Assembly: GCA_030141605.1 (NCBI GenBank)
Contig: JAQGDQ010000405.1
Location: 124,001 to 188,000, forward strand
Direction of reading: 5' to 3'
Origin: Tubiluchus corallicola
Lineage: Eukaryota; Priapulida; Priapulimorpha; Priapulimorphida; Tubiluchidae
DNA length: 64,000 bases
The notes under the pieces are model-generated. The model searched no databases. It was not told where the DNA came from and was given only the letters and a program-made list of their open reading frames with translations. Within the stretch, counting starts at the first letter, position 1. Every line of letters begins with the position of its first letter. Shown piece by piece: positions 44,861 to 56,849 of the stretch. The translations under genes and the position numbers were made by a program.

Positions 44861-45200
44861 CAGCAGCAACAATCTGGAAATGGTGAGCAACAGTCTGGAA
44901 ATGGTCAGCAAGAATCTGGAAAGGGTGAGCAACAGTCTGGAAATGGTCAGCAAGAATCTGGAAATGGTCAACAACAGTCTGGAAATGGTCAGCAAGAGGG
45001 CCAATATGGAACACAGCAGAGTACCAGGAGTAGGATAGTGGGTGCAATTTCGCTTGCACGGCAATATTTGGAATCCCAATTAGACAATTTTGCTGATGAT
45101 CCATATGCGCTAGCTGTCACTGCTTATGCCCTTTCACTGTCAGGAAGCGACAAAACAACTCAAGCTCTAAATTATCTACAACAACTTGCCAATACTCAAG
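44861..45200 (+). CDS. CD109: CD109-like exon 14 with QQSGNGE/Q repeat insertion (TED)
   Basis: Acceptor TTTTACAG, phase 0; ends phase 1 before GTATGC. The first ~45 codons are tandem copies of a seven-residue unit, consensus (E/Q)QQSGNG (21-bp DNA unit, 44870-44999). The rest, ISLARQYLESQLDN then DPYALAVTAYALSLSGS, matches the TED helix pair 'a..~Le......~~Ya~al~aYAlal.g'. The repeat is at the helix-helix loop in TED. The exact acceptor within the CAGCAGCAA run is uncertain by one or two codons. Confidence 0.9.
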
Positions 45201-45447
45201 GTATGCTTTTGAAGTTATTGTTTCCTCTTTATGACAGCCATGTTTATTTTGGGGAATAAAAAAGATTTATTTATAATTTTCCTATGAATGAAAATGTCTC
45301 TTTATACATTGGATGGGTTAATTTATCTTGTTTCATGGAGAAATTCCTTGCTTAAGAATTTTGTCCAATTAACAACGATTATTAAATTTTTGTTCACTGT
45401 AGCCTGATGAAACATGTTGTTATAGTATTCAAAATATTTAAAATCAG

Positions 45448-45525
45448 GTGTTGTACAGCAAAAACCAGATGGTCAGCAACAGACAGAGGGGCAACAACAA
45501 CAAGGGCAGTTTGATCAACAGCTTG
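45448..45525 (+). CDS. CD109: CD109-like exon 15 (Gln-rich linker)
   Basis: A 78-bp exon after ATCAG, phase 1 in and phase 1 out (donor GTATGA). It encodes a Gln-rich string (VVQQKPDGQQQTEGQQQQGQ) and little else. It joins in phase between the TED loop of exon 14 (LANTQ) and GSMRFW of exon 16. It looks like another low-complexity loop extension made into its own exon; it could be skipped without frame change (26 codons). Confidence 0.7.
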
Positions 45526-46050
45526 GTATGAACTTTAAATGTTTAATATTATTCAGTTCTACAGTGAGCATATATTGTAAGCAAATATATTTGGATGTAA
45601 TAGTGTATGTTTTTGTAATTGATTTTCAAACTTCAGGCTGTAATACATAATGAATTCATATAATATTATATATTTGCCTGCTTTATAAAGAGTGCATATG
45701 CTTGGAGTGCTTGGGAACGTTGCTATAAAGCCCAGATGTGATAATTTGAAGGCACATTTGTAATAAAGTTACTTACTGTAATGAACTAAATTTTAAGAGC
45801 GCCGCTAAGTTATACTTTATTAAGTCTTGAATATCACGAAATGCGAACATATAACCCATAAATTTTTCATCCGATGCTACTCAATGAACTTCTTCAGGAA
45901 AATAAACTAATTTTTTAACTTAGTTACTAGTGGCAAAACATTGTGTTCCTCGCACCAATTTCACTCACATTTTTCTACTCGCTTAAGTATATGGATGCTT
46001 GCTTAATACAGCTCCCTTATATCTTAAATGTTATGTATTAAAATGTTTAG
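45526..46050 (+). other. Intron 15: no recognisable element
   Basis: AT-rich, 525 bp, ending in TTTAG before exon 16. Confidence 0.7.
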
Positions 46051-46235
46051 GCTCAATGAGATTCTGGATAAAAGCTCACCCTGAGGGTTGGGGTCAGTAT
46101 CAATCTGTGGATGTAGAAATGACAGCTTATGTGCTGCTAACTTACGTACAACAAAATGATCTTGATAATTCACTTCCTATTGTGCGGTGGTTAATTCAGC
46201 AACAATCCAGTCTTGGCGGCTTTGTTTCTACTCAG
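46051..46235 (+). CDS. CD109: CD109-like exon 16 (TED, VEMTAYVLL to GGFVSTQ)
   Basis: Acceptor TTTAG, donor GTAATT; starts in phase 1 and ends in phase 0. The frame contains SMRFWIKAHPEGWGQYQSVD, then VEMTAYVLLTYVQQND and IVRWLIQQQSSLGGFVSTQ, the TED C-terminal helices (vEmtaY.Ll...........~v.Wl..qrn..GGf.StQ). One of the clearest family matches. Confidence 0.95.
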
Positions 46236-46799
46236 GTAATTCTTGTATTGAGTATGTTTTCTGATGTTTAACATTCGATTTTTGCTCAAGGGTTATATGT
46301 AAGAACCTATCCAAACTACTTATATAACTTTATTGAAATTTTAAGTATATTGCTTTAATTTTTAAATTTATAGTTTTTCGATTAACAGATCTAAAAAAAT
46401 TTAAACAATGTCAGAGAATTTAGCCTAAAATTCACTAAACTTGTGTTAATGTTTGTGATCAGTAATACGACTTGAGCACTGGATAACAGTTTCTATGCTT
46501 GCTGTTGTGTGTCTTTAGTTTTACGGTTATACCTGAACTGCAGAAGCACTACTATTGTTAAGCCAATCCTCATGGTGAATGAAAAAGAAATGTCAAACTA
46601 AAGGTGTTTCGACTTGTTTTCAAGTAATCCGTGTTTTTCTCTGCTGCTTTTCTCTGAAGGCAAAAAACAAAATTTCACCCAAGGTTTTGCACAACGAATG
46701 TAAATTAAAAGAAATTTCTAGAAAATTAACATTAAAAAGCCATTATGACATCTATTCCAGGGTAGTTGGACCCATATAACTCAATTCTGTAATTTTCAT

Positions 46800-48540
46800 T
46801 TCAAAAATAACAACGTATTATTCAAAATGGCGCTATAGACTAGAAGATAATTGTGAAAAAGGTGTTTCTATAAAGTTCTAGGGGGATTTTTTTCTAAAAG
46901 TGGGCAAGATGGCCAGTTTTTCAATGTGACCATGCTGAATCCTGGCATATAGTTCAGCAGAATCGTGAAAAATTGCTCATTGTCTAAAAGTTATGAAATG
47001 TAGCACAGTGCTAGAACCCGCCAAGGTAATTAATTTTGGATAAAAAATGCTCCAATATGGGCACAATTTTCAAGATGATCAATAAGATGGCTTGCTAAAA
47101 TATGTAGGATATATGCTAACTATTACAACAGATAAGATGTTGACTTTGGTGTCTAAATATAGGGTGAAGCAAGTTCTAGCAACAGCTTTAAAAAACCTAA
47201 CAACACTCTTCCATCTTCTAGGCCATTTTGAAATGGCAGCAATATTGGATGATTTTCGTTTGGCTTCATATCCAAAATAATCACATGGATGAGTTTTAGC
47301 TTTGTGCAAAGTATTTTAACTTTTAGGTGAAGTGAGCAGGTTTTTTTCACTATTCTACAAGGGAATCTATTATTTTGGGATTCAGGTCAGTTTCAAGGTG
47401 GCTGCCAAGATGGCTGCAGTAAATGTAGATCTTCAAGGTCAAGGAATCCACCTCTGGCACTAGTGCAGTGATCAGTGCCTGCCTGATATACCACTCCTCT
47501 CGTGTGCCGAACGGAGTTGTCACCAAAAAACCTTTCCTTTCTAGTGAACAAGCCTTACATGCTTTGCAAACTGACGGTGCAGGAATACAACAAAATGTTC
47601 CATCACAGACATGAGTTCAGTCAGTGGTTCTGCTGTAGTAGTGTTTCTTAAAAATACAAGTGTTAAATGCTTCTGTTATGTAGGCCAAACCATCTTTTTT
47701 TCTGTAAAAACTGAAGTCTGGCTGCAAACAGTATTAAGGTGGACTACTTAACAGAACTAGCTTTTTTCAGAATGAATGGCATTCACATTTTCGTATGGTG
47801 TAATATATGGTTTTTGTAAGCTAACAACATTGAAATCCTGACTACGATGATGTTATGGGTGTTTCTAGACATCAGAAATTGAAAACCTAACCTATATTTT
47901 GACACCTAAGTTGTGATATTAACTGCACCAACAGTTAGGATATGGCTTTCCAAATTAGCAATTACAGGCATCGATCTTGTTAACCATTTTGAAAATGGCA
48001 GCCATATTGTACAGTGTTCGATTGGCCTGATATCTAAAATTAATCACCTTGATTGATTTTAACATTGTGCAAAGCTTTGTAATTTAAACGAAAAGACTAG
48101 ATTTTTCGCCATTTTTCCCCTTGGCCATTTTGTTTTTGACTTATTAGGCTGTTTGAATTTCTTTGCATTATTCTGGGGCTAGTAGCAGCTTTTTGGATTC
48201 AAGAATATTCAGTTTATTGTTATTTGTTTGTATAATGAATCTTATAATGAAATGGTTAATGTAACTGCACGTTCGGCATTATTTCATTATCGCCTGGCAG
48301 ACATTTTGAAAACGGTAGTAATTTTTTGGATCCAACTACCCTAGAATACAGGCCACTTGGCTTTTTAATGTTAATTTTCTGTTAATGTAAATTTCTATTG
48401 ATGTTTTGTGCAAAACTTGGCAGCCAATTTTTTTTACATTTTTAACCCCATTCCGCTAATTTTATAAGCTGGCAACAGTGTTTTTCGAATTCAGCATAGT
48501 CAAATTGATAAAACTGGCCATGTTGGCTACTTTTGGAAAA
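46800..48540. repeat. Degenerate long repeats with CCATTTTGAAAATGGC core
   Basis: At least three imperfect copies of a unit around CCATTTTGaAAATGGCAGC: 47222 (followed by TTGGATGATTTTCG, AATCACATGGATGAGTTTTA, TTGTGCAAAGTATTT), 47985 (followed by TTGTACAGTGTTCG, AATCACCTTGATTGATTTTA, TTGTGCAAAGCTTTG) and 48312 (shorter). The first two are about 760 bp apart and similar over some 250-300 bp. Related AAGATGGC pieces occur at 46900 and 47405. Family unknown. Confidence 0.6.
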
Positions 48541-49177
48541 AACTCTCTGAGATTCTACTTTTCTGAAAACGGCACTAGACTATATAATGTTGTGTCTCAC
48601 TGATGACCAATTGGGACCACCGGGAGAAACAGGGAACGAAAAGCCTTGAGAAATGGTGCTTTTGCTCGCTTTTTTGCAAAAAAACTTAAACTATACTTAT
48701 TTTAATGCCTATAATGGTTGTATGGCCCCATTTAATGGTACATCATAGGCATATTTAGAATTCGTGGGAAAGCTGCAACAGATGTTTTCCTGAACCCAGG
48801 TAGCTCATTTTTTCGGAAATTTTGACAGAATGCCGTGTAGGAAAAATGTTCTAGTGGCGCCTGGTGAGGAAGATTTATTTCTTTTGAAAGAAAAGGGACT
48901 AGGTTACATGCCCATGTGGGTCACTTTTTAGTACGCCTCTGCCAGGAAAATTGTCTACAAGTTGACTGGACTTTCAACTGCAGGTGATTCCCACCTGAAT
49001 AGCCTTTATTGCGACATCATTCCATTATACACGGCCCATAACTCTGCTTCAGCAAAAGCAGTTGGCTTTGCGTTAATGGTAATATGTAACAGACAGTTTT
49101 AAAGTGCAAGGATACTAAACAAACACTGTGTACAATGTCTGCGCATTATTGATATTTATGATCCGGGCGTTGGCTAG
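48540..49177 (+). mobile_element. Decayed Helitron, copy G
   Basis: In family order: TGGGACCACCGGGAG, AAGCCTTGAGAAATGG, ATAGGCATATTTAGAATTCG, AATGTTCTAGTGGCGCCTGGTG, GCGACATCATTCCATTATAC, GCTTCAGCAAAAGCAGTTGG, CGCATTATTGAT, ending GGCGTTGGCTAG at 49174-49177 followed by T. The hairpin has decayed and the 5' TC/TA part is missing. Confidence 0.75.
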
Positions 49178-49869
49178 TTAAATGATCATGCAGAATTAGA
49201 AAATACAGACAAAAACATCTTGTGGTGGAGCATGCTTACAGACTCAACACAGAGTTTAGTTTCATATGAGAGACAGGACAAAATAATATCAACAGGAGAC
49301 AAAATGTGCACTATTGCGTTATTCTAGTCATTTAGTGTGTGTGTCATGCAGTGCAACAGAAGTTAATTGGCAAACTAAAATTTGACCTGCTGGCTATATT
49401 TGGCAATGAATGCCCTTGTACTAAATTACTAAGGTGTTTTTAATAGTATTTTGTTAATTTTCTTTTACATAATATTGTATGTCTATTGCATTTTACATAC
49501 TGACATTCTTTACCAAAGGAAGGTCTACGTGATGGCTAAAGAACTATTAGAAGTTAATCTTAAGTAGTAGAATTTCCTTATACCTGTCATTTTGGATAGT
49601 AAGAGCAATGCAAGGAAATTTTAGCAAAGTGTCTGAATAGCACAAAGAAAATATTTAATTTGGTAATAGTTAATTGTTGGCATAATACTGGAGACTTTGG
49701 GCTTTTTTCTTGGATTTAACAGTAAGATTGTAGTCATCATTTCACATTGGCTTGTCAGTCTATTTTCTTGTCTTATCATAATAGCACTACTCAGAGTAAT
49801 AATTAATGTTACTACTGCTGTTGATTCAGTCTTGTATTTACTGTTGTTCTGCAAAATAATTTTTTCCAG
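49178..49869 (+). other. Intron 16, right part: nothing recognised
   Basis: AT-rich to the exon 17 acceptor. Confidence 0.6.
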
Positions 49870-50163
49870 GATTCAGTAGTTGGTTTGCAAAGTCTGTCAG
49901 AATATTCTATAATGATTTCGAAAGGAGCAGCAGGTGGTCAAGAGGGCGGGGGACAGATTGATGAATATGAAGTTCAGAAACCAGTGGATCCAGATTATGA
50001 ATATGGAGGACAAATTGATGAAAATCAGGTAGTTGATCCAGAGGGACAAGGCATGCAATTAGGGACAGATGATCAAGAATTGGAAGTTAACATCACATCT
50101 GGCACCGATGAACAAACATTTGTTGTTGATCAAGGTAATGCATTGGATTCCCAACAATCCACG
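49870..50163 (+). CDS. CD109: CD109-like exon 17 (TED end, acidic insert, CUB start)
   Basis: Acceptor TTCCAG, donor GTAAGT, phases 0/0, 98 codons. It starts with DSVVGLQSLSEYSIMISKG ('DTvvaLqALseya') and ends in a CUB-like strand (QELEVNITSGTDEQTFVVDQ). Between them is an acidic, imperfectly repeated insert (GGQIDEYEVQKPVDPDYEYG, then GGQIDENQVVDPEGQ), which is longer than the family norm. Confidence 0.9.
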
Positions 50164-51277
50164 GTAAGTGAATTCTCAGTGACTTAACAAGTGCACTGTA
50201 ATGGCAGTGCACAAAATCCATTAGTTCGAGTCAAAACTCTCATACTTGGTATTCATTTTGCCAACAGATGGTGTAATTGTTGTCAAGTCTTCCGACAAAT
50301 TTGTAATTGTCATTTCTAGAAGAATTCATGAAGCATATTTTCAGTTGAATTTCTATAAACTGAATCTTTGAATAAAAGTAACCTTGTCAACACAAAATGG
50401 AATTTGAATTTGAAAGCTGTATAAATACTTGGCGGAGAAGGAATTAGGATCTGCATTCAACCGTTTCTTAAGAGTCTGCTCCATTCACAATATTCAGTAC
50501 AGTATCTTTTTGAATGTATGGGTAGGTTGGTAAGGCTACATGTGCACTAGGTTTTTTCAAAAAGTGGGTTGGCCAGGCCACGTGACAGATGAAAGTGTTA
50601 AAATGGGTTGCAATAAAATGGATTTTCTAGGTAATCAAGCATGGAGAATTCAGCAATAGCAAAATTATGATCTTGAGACAAAGATAAAGTCAGCAAAGAT
50701 TTTTCATTGTCAGCAGTACAGTTTTGGTAATGATGCAAGATCTTAGGTTTATGACTTTGTGTTATTCACTGGCTCTAGTTCAAATTCTCTATCACCGCGT
50801 GAAATAGCTATTTGAAGGCTCACAATACATTTTGACAATGAACTATTTGCTTAGAAACTGTCTAAAGACTAGAGCAGTCAAGAATCTACAAGCAAAATTC
50901 TTTTTCTCAGCAAAATTGTGAAATTGTTGGGTTAACCAGATTCAGAGATAAATTTGTGGTCTATTCATTTCAACTAATGTGGCTTAAGAGTAATATCCCA
51001 CAGTCTTTGACTTTCCTCCATTTTTTTGTACTTTATATTATAATATACTTATATATATATGTGTGTGTGTGTATATAAAATGTATATTATATAACTTACA
51101 ATTATGATTCTTTTCTTTGGTTCAATGATTCTGCAAATATCTGAGCCATATGGTCAGCTTAATTGTTGTCCACCAAAGATTCTTTGTTTGAAAAATTAAA
51201 ATGCATTTTAAAGAAAAAAGATGCAAATAGGTTTGTGCAAATTACAAAACTGGTACGAAATTGTTTTTATATTTCAG
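50164..51277 (+). other. Intron 17: microsatellite only
   Basis: A (TA)n(TG)n run at 51040-51078; otherwise plain AT-rich intron. Confidence 0.6.
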
Positions 51278-51337
51278 CTAACTGTCAGTGCAGTAATTGA
51301 AATAACTGCGAAAGGTGACAGGATGGGTATAATACAG
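51278..51337 (+). CDS. CD109: CD109-like exon 18 (CUB-like strands)
   Basis: A 20-codon exon between TTTCAG and GTAAAA, phases 0/0: LTVSAVIEITAKGDRMGIIQ, matching the '.~.~~~~a.G.G.a~~q' strand that precedes the last CUB strands in A2M proteins. Confidence 0.78.
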
Positions 51338-54300
51338 GTAAAAATTGTTTATTAATTTTCATATATATATACCCTGTACCCACTGGCAAGATCCACATAA
51401 TATAATTATCATGACAGGATGAAATAAGTCTTATTATCAAAAATCATCTAGGATGTTTGGACACTGACAGTCTTTGTGGCTAAGTTCAGATTTGTGTGCT
51501 TCCATCCCCACATGATAAATCGTCTACATCCGCTGTTGCGTGGTAAATCGCCTACTTCCGTCCTTGCATGATAAATGGCCTAATACAGTAAGGCAGATAA
51601 AATCATATAGCACAGACCCATTTGAATATTTTCTCGAGCTTGTATGGTAGCTTTTTTCTTCATCTGCACACATCCGTCTTCAGGCTATTATCACCATTAT
51701 TATCTTGTGCCTCATAAACTTTTCATTATCAACATTATAGAATTTCAGCATCTAGAAGTAAATGTATGTCCATTCCAACGGCAGAAGCTGTATCTAAAAC
51801 TGCCTATCAAATTACGGCTTTTATGTCATTAACATACAACCTTAACTCGACCGCTGCATGGTCGGAGTGACAGATATTACTGTCTAAGTTTTATAATAAA
51901 CGTACACACAGTTCTGGCAGTTTACTACATGATACCTGAAATATAGTGACCCTGTTATCTAAATACCCATCTATATTGGTTGTTGACAATACATGAATTA
52001 TCATCTCAGTAAAAACTTTGGCAGCATACATGTATATATTTATACATGATTGCTTCCAAAGTGTTGTCGGCTACATGTTTTAAGTAGAAAGAAATAATTG
52101 CTGGTGACAAAAATTGGCTTGCATTTGACAAGGAAAAACAAGACAAAACCAGCCAATTTGTAAGTTGCTATTCTTTTCACAGGTATCTCAGGTGGCATGT
52201 CTGGAAAGCAAATTCGAGCCTACTTGCAAAAAAACCTTCTAGATCACTAGATTGCAAATTTATATATAGAATCTCCCCCAAAAGGTCGCATTAAATCTGC
52301 TGATATTACAGAGTCATATAGCAAACATTTATTTGAACTAATTCTTTTTTGTGTCGGCTGCACCAGAGTATTATGCACAGTGCAAAGCTTTGATATAGCT
52401 TGATTGGGTTTACAATACAATGAGGGTAAATAGTGAACTAGTCTGTCAGATATACTATATTAATCTTTGGGTACTTTTCAGTAAATCCAAGTTTTTCTTG
52501 CTCCTTGAAAACCTGAGCTTAACTCAAAACTAAGCACAATTGTCCTTTAATCGTTCACTAACGAAGTCAACTGTCCTAACAGTAAAATATAGTTTTCAGG
52601 CAACTCACAATTATTACTATGCCAAAGAAAAAACATTATAGTATCCTTGACTAAACTCAGCAGGTTTGTTGAACTGTCACAAAGCTTCATCACTATTACA
52701 AATTAATTGGCATTCTATTAAACTCAGTGCTCTAAGAACTACTTTGTTAATTTCAAAGGGTTCAGTTTTTTGTGAAATCTTCAGCTCGTTAGCTTTGATT
52801 CATTGGCAACAGTTGTCTGTCATTTTTGTCTATGTAAAAATAATCTGATCATGCATATACAGACTTTTGCAGTTTACTTGGTGTGTTTAAGTATATTCTG
52901 CATACGTATTTACAGTGATGTTTGTGAGTAAACTTTTGAGGCAGTGGAGTGGAGCGGCTAGCCCGTTAAAGTGCATGATTGGTTTCCTGATCACTCTATT
53001 GTCCAACACAAATGGTGCAATGTACCATTTTATTTATCACTGTAGCTATCTACATTACATTATTGTAAATTAGTTGTGTAGTGTTGGAATATATATAGTG
53101 AAATTAACTTTTTTGGGTCTGTAAGCTTTTGCTACATTTTGCATGGGTTCATGGTGTAACTGGTCTCAATAAGCACGGATTACATTATATTTCATAATTT
53201 TTGTAGGTTTCTACTCCTCACACATTGGATTTTTATGCAAAGTTACACATGAAATGCATTTGCTTACAATATGCAATGTACAGTATCGCTTGTGTGAAAT
53301 CGGCTAATGCAGAAAATTTCAACTATCCAGAGTCAACACTCTGATGCACTTTGGCTTCAAGTCTACTCCATTTTTAAGGAGGAATTGTTGTTAACAGATG
53401 AAACGACCTTAATTTGTCCTTGGCTGATCTGGAATCAATAAAATCAGGGGATCAATAAAATAGTGTGTCATGCAAGTGTACGCCAGACTAAGCTACTCAA
53501 TAGACTAAGTTGGAGTGCTTGAAAAGGGCATGTTGCTCTTAATTTTATCCAATTAAATCACATATAAATGTTTAAACAAATAGCGAGATTTTCCTGAAAA
53601 GATCACTACCTAAATTGTAATAAATTAGTTATGTGTGTGCTCAGTAGCATGAAAGTCTTATAAGACCTATTTTGAATGGTGCTGTCCTGTAGGAGTGAGT
53701 TAACTAACGTTATATTTGAACATTTGTACACGTAAGCAATCATTCGTTTTTGGATGTCGCTTTACATATTATCCAATGCCCTGCTACTGCACAATTCCGA
53801 GTAACCAGTTATACTGGAATTTTACATAGCAATGTAGTAGATTGTATAGATAAAAGCTTAAAATAAGAAAAGAAAGTAACTTAGGAAAAATAAACAGGTG
53901 TTCTAAGAAACAAAGAGACAGTATTTTGAGTAGCACGCCATGGTAGGTGATTCGATTTTTTCTACAACTATGCAGCTGAACACAGTACGTTATACAAAGT
54001 GTAGTCTTTCTTCTTCAGTTCTTCCTTTTTCATTAGCACACCAAAAGCTTAACATTTGTTTAATTTATTGTATTCAGTAAAATGATAAATAAAATGTACA
54101 CTCACTTAAACCACAAACAAAATCTTAATTTGATGTGTCTGCTATTTTCTGCATTATTTCAGTTCAACTGGAGCCTTTGCTGACATTGTTGCTAAGCCAG
54201 CAATATGTGAGCTCTAAAAATAAAAGCAGGAGAGAGAGCCTGACAGAACTGGATTGTTATAAAAACTAAAAGCAAAATAATTATATTACTAAAGTGACAG

Positions 54301-55001
54301 AAATCTATTAATAAGGACGAAAGTGAGATAAGTATTGATGACTACTCCAGAATTGCGTTAAAGCTATATTTAAAGTTGGGTCTATGATGAATTCCAAAAA
54401 ATTTATCCAGACACGTAACTCCGAATTCACTTACGTCAGTGTTATCTCGGCATGCTTGATGAATCCCACCAAGATATTTACATGCACACATTTCACACAT
54501 AAGTGTGATTTTACAAGTAAGTGTCATTGATAAATCTGGTCCAGTTTGATACTGGTACGTTTCTGTCAAACTACACAAACATCTCCATTTTCACTTATTT
54601 TGGACTGTAGTTTTTCACAAAGACCCAAATATAAAAAAACCACAAAGGAAGGTAAGAAAATTGGGTAATTTCAGCATAATATTAATTGGTGAGAATAATA
54701 AAGCTTTAAAGCTGTGGCCATGGAAACTATAATTGTCCAGCCATGAATACGCACATAAGTATGGAATGTGTTAGATTGCTGAGTACTCAAAGATAACACT
54801 TTCAGACGTTTCACCTTACAGCTAGTAAATCGAAAGATGCTGGTAGGATGCCTTAATACCATTAAATAACATTGGATCAGTTTAATGTTTAATTATATTA
54901 AATAGCCAAGGTTTCCAATGTAGTTTAGGGATATGAACCTGAACATTTTCATGTTCATTAAGTTTTTTTTACTAAAAATTTATGCAACTTCTTTATTGTA
55001 G
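51338..55001 (+). other. Intron 18: no clear element
   Basis: A 3.7-kb AT-rich intron. At 51490-51590 three phrases of the type GATAAATCGTCTACATCCG / GGTAAATCGCCTACTTCCG / GATAAATGGCCTA form a short degenerate ~35-bp tandem repeat. Open frames at 54342-54578 and 54671-54862 (minus) show no motif I recognise. Confidence 0.55.
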
Positions 55002-55324
55002 ATTTTGACACAGTTCATGCAGATCAATATATCCATTACATATAGTGTGACCACCAAAGTTAACACGTCTTTGTTAGAACAAGTCGAGAATCAGTTGACT
55101 AGCCAGTTTCAATCATTGGGCTCAAATCTTGATGAGGATATATTCGGAGAACAACAAGAAAACGGACAAACGAGTGAGCAGAAAGTTCGAAAGCGACGTC
55201 AGTTAGCAGCTATTCGAAGACGACGTCAGGTTCTGAAAAGAAGGCCTATATCTAGATCATTTGATCTCAAACTAACTTTACGCCGTCCCAGGGAAAAATA
55301 TTTTCAACTGCAGATTTGCGCAAA
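55002..55324 (+). CDS. CD109: CD109-like exon 19 (CUB end, furin-like cluster, receptor-binding domain start)
   Basis: Acceptor TTGTAG, phase 0; ends in phase 2 before GTAAGT. It encodes MQINISITYSV, a linker, a strongly basic run (RKRRQLAAIRRRRQVLKRRP), then SFDLKLTLRRP and LQIC. FDL and the Cys mark the start of the receptor-binding domain. Human CD109 has an RRRR furin motif at the same place, between the 'Y.V' strand and FDL. Three overlapping basic sites occur here. The next exon must begin in phase 2; none was recognised up to the right edge. Confidence 0.9.
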
Positions 55325-56840
55325 GTAAGTACCATAATAGTTTGTTTTAGTTGTTGTATTTGTAGAGTCTTTCGAGTGTTCATCACTCTTGCTTCTAGCA
55401 TTTTTAGTCTCCACCCAGTCCATTAGTATATTTAACAACTAATCACTCATTTAAGCAAAACCAGACCTAGTATGAAAGTGTAGTTCAAAACAATTTAACC
55501 TGCAAATTAATGAAAGGGAACAATAGGAAATAAAACATTCCGGGAACTAAACAATAAGTTAAGTGAAAGAATTGCTAGCGTAGGAACCTAATTTTCCCTT
55601 CACGTCTTTGCTGTTATGCGCCTTTCACCATTCGTTAGTTAGATGAGCACTAGTGCCTACATTTCGGTTACGCACAAAGAACAGGTGCTGCACCTCTCGG
55701 TTCAAATGTTGGTTGGTTGTAAGATAGTACAAATTAGCACAGCGATAAAGTTAAAATTTAAATTTCTAAAGTTAGAATTGTCTCAGTTTTGCATATCATT
55801 TTGAATATTGTACAGTACTACTGTACTTCTGTTTTCGCTGTTGTAAGCATGTGCAACTTTTGTGCTATTTAAAATCATGTCATTTGTGACATCATCACTA
55901 GCTGCGCTCCTAGCCTATTAATTAAGTTTTTAACCTATAATTTAATTATCAAAAACACTTTGGTATTCTTACAGGTGCTAATTTGCTAAAACATATGCTT
56001 TTTACTGTACTTCAAAATAGTGTAGGAAATGGAAAGTGGAATTTAGAGCATAACTTTTCTTAGTCCAAATATTTCTAAAGCTTGTTGTAGTACACAAGTA
56101 TTTAGAGAAAAACGGTTATTTAGTCTAACAGGTCAAGTTAAGCTAAGTACAAAAATAATGTTCTAGATAATTAAACACTACTTCTAGTGTTTTTGGTTTA
56201 ATGTTTTTTTGCATATGAACAGTAAACACACTAATTACTAATACAGAAGTCCCAAGTTTCTTGCAGATTTGGATAGCCAACACGTGTAAAAAACCTTTCA
56301 GGGTTATATCATGTGCTTCTATTGAAACAAAGTTATTTGTGGCGCTAGCACAACACTTAAAAATATAAATGATTTAGTGTTCTATATATATATTTATATG
56401 TGTGTGCGTGCGTGTGTGTGTGTGTGTGTGTGTGCGTGCGTGCGTGTGTGAATTTGTTGGTTTTAGGACCGAGCTATTACAGCAAAATAGTGACTTCCCT
56501 ATACAAAACTTTATCAGTGTGTACAGAAAGCTTTCTCTTGCAACCATTCAATGTTTTGCTATTACATCCTATTTACATAATATTGGATAGCACCCTTGAA
56601 GTTGTTCTCTGTAGATGCATCTACTGCTGCTTGAGGAAGCTCATTCCAAGCATTAACAATTCTTTGGCTAAAAAAGAATTTTCTCAGATCCGGATTAGCC
56701 CTTTTCTTGTGTATCTGCATAATGTGGTGCCTTGATGACCTATTTGAATTCCCGGAATTCGAAAAAGTTTCCAGTCAACTTTGTCAATGCCCTTTGTGAA
56801 CTTGAATTAAATCAGTACATGCTCTTCAGTACAAATAGTA
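55325..56840 (+). other. Intron after exon 19: microsatellite, no exon found
   Basis: Searched for a phase-2 exon with the receptor-binding-domain pattern (SGM..~~~~~~SGF); none seen. A (TG)n/(CGTG)n run lies at 56400-56450. The rest is AT-rich. Confidence 0.55.
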
Positions 56841-56849
56841 AGCGTTTGT

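Larger units (their letters stand above)
1152..55324 (+). other. CD109: CD109-like thioester-containing protein gene (internal exons 1-19 of this window; both ends missing)
   Basis: Nineteen exons with AG/GT borders and matching phases give one continuous frame of about 1,260 codons with alpha-2-macroglobulin-family order: MG4/5 strands, MG6, the FPETW segment, PDTITTW, FF..LNLPY, a thioester loop (ACGEQ), alpha-helical TED segments (SFSAFGN, LTAFVVKVF, TLTAYV, GGFVSTQ), CUB-like strands, and a basic cluster followed by FDLKL and a conserved Cys. The family forms secreted or GPI-anchored proteins that trap proteases, bind TGF-beta (CD109) or tag surfaces by thioester chemistry. CD109 fits better than A2M or C3: SFSAFGN..D..GS.W, RFW/QFW before the VEMTAY helix, a His before the Q-G turn, and a run of arginines before the receptor-binding domain. 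Exons for MG1-3, the signal peptide, the receptor-binding domain and any GPI signal were not found. Several exons carry Gly/Lys/Gln-rich tandem repeats that look lineage-specific. Confidence 0.88.

Noticed and set aside
54342-54862. Cys-containing minus-strand frames before exon 19
   Set aside because: No metal-binding or secreted-protein pattern, no splice partner, no repeat of the motif elsewhere.
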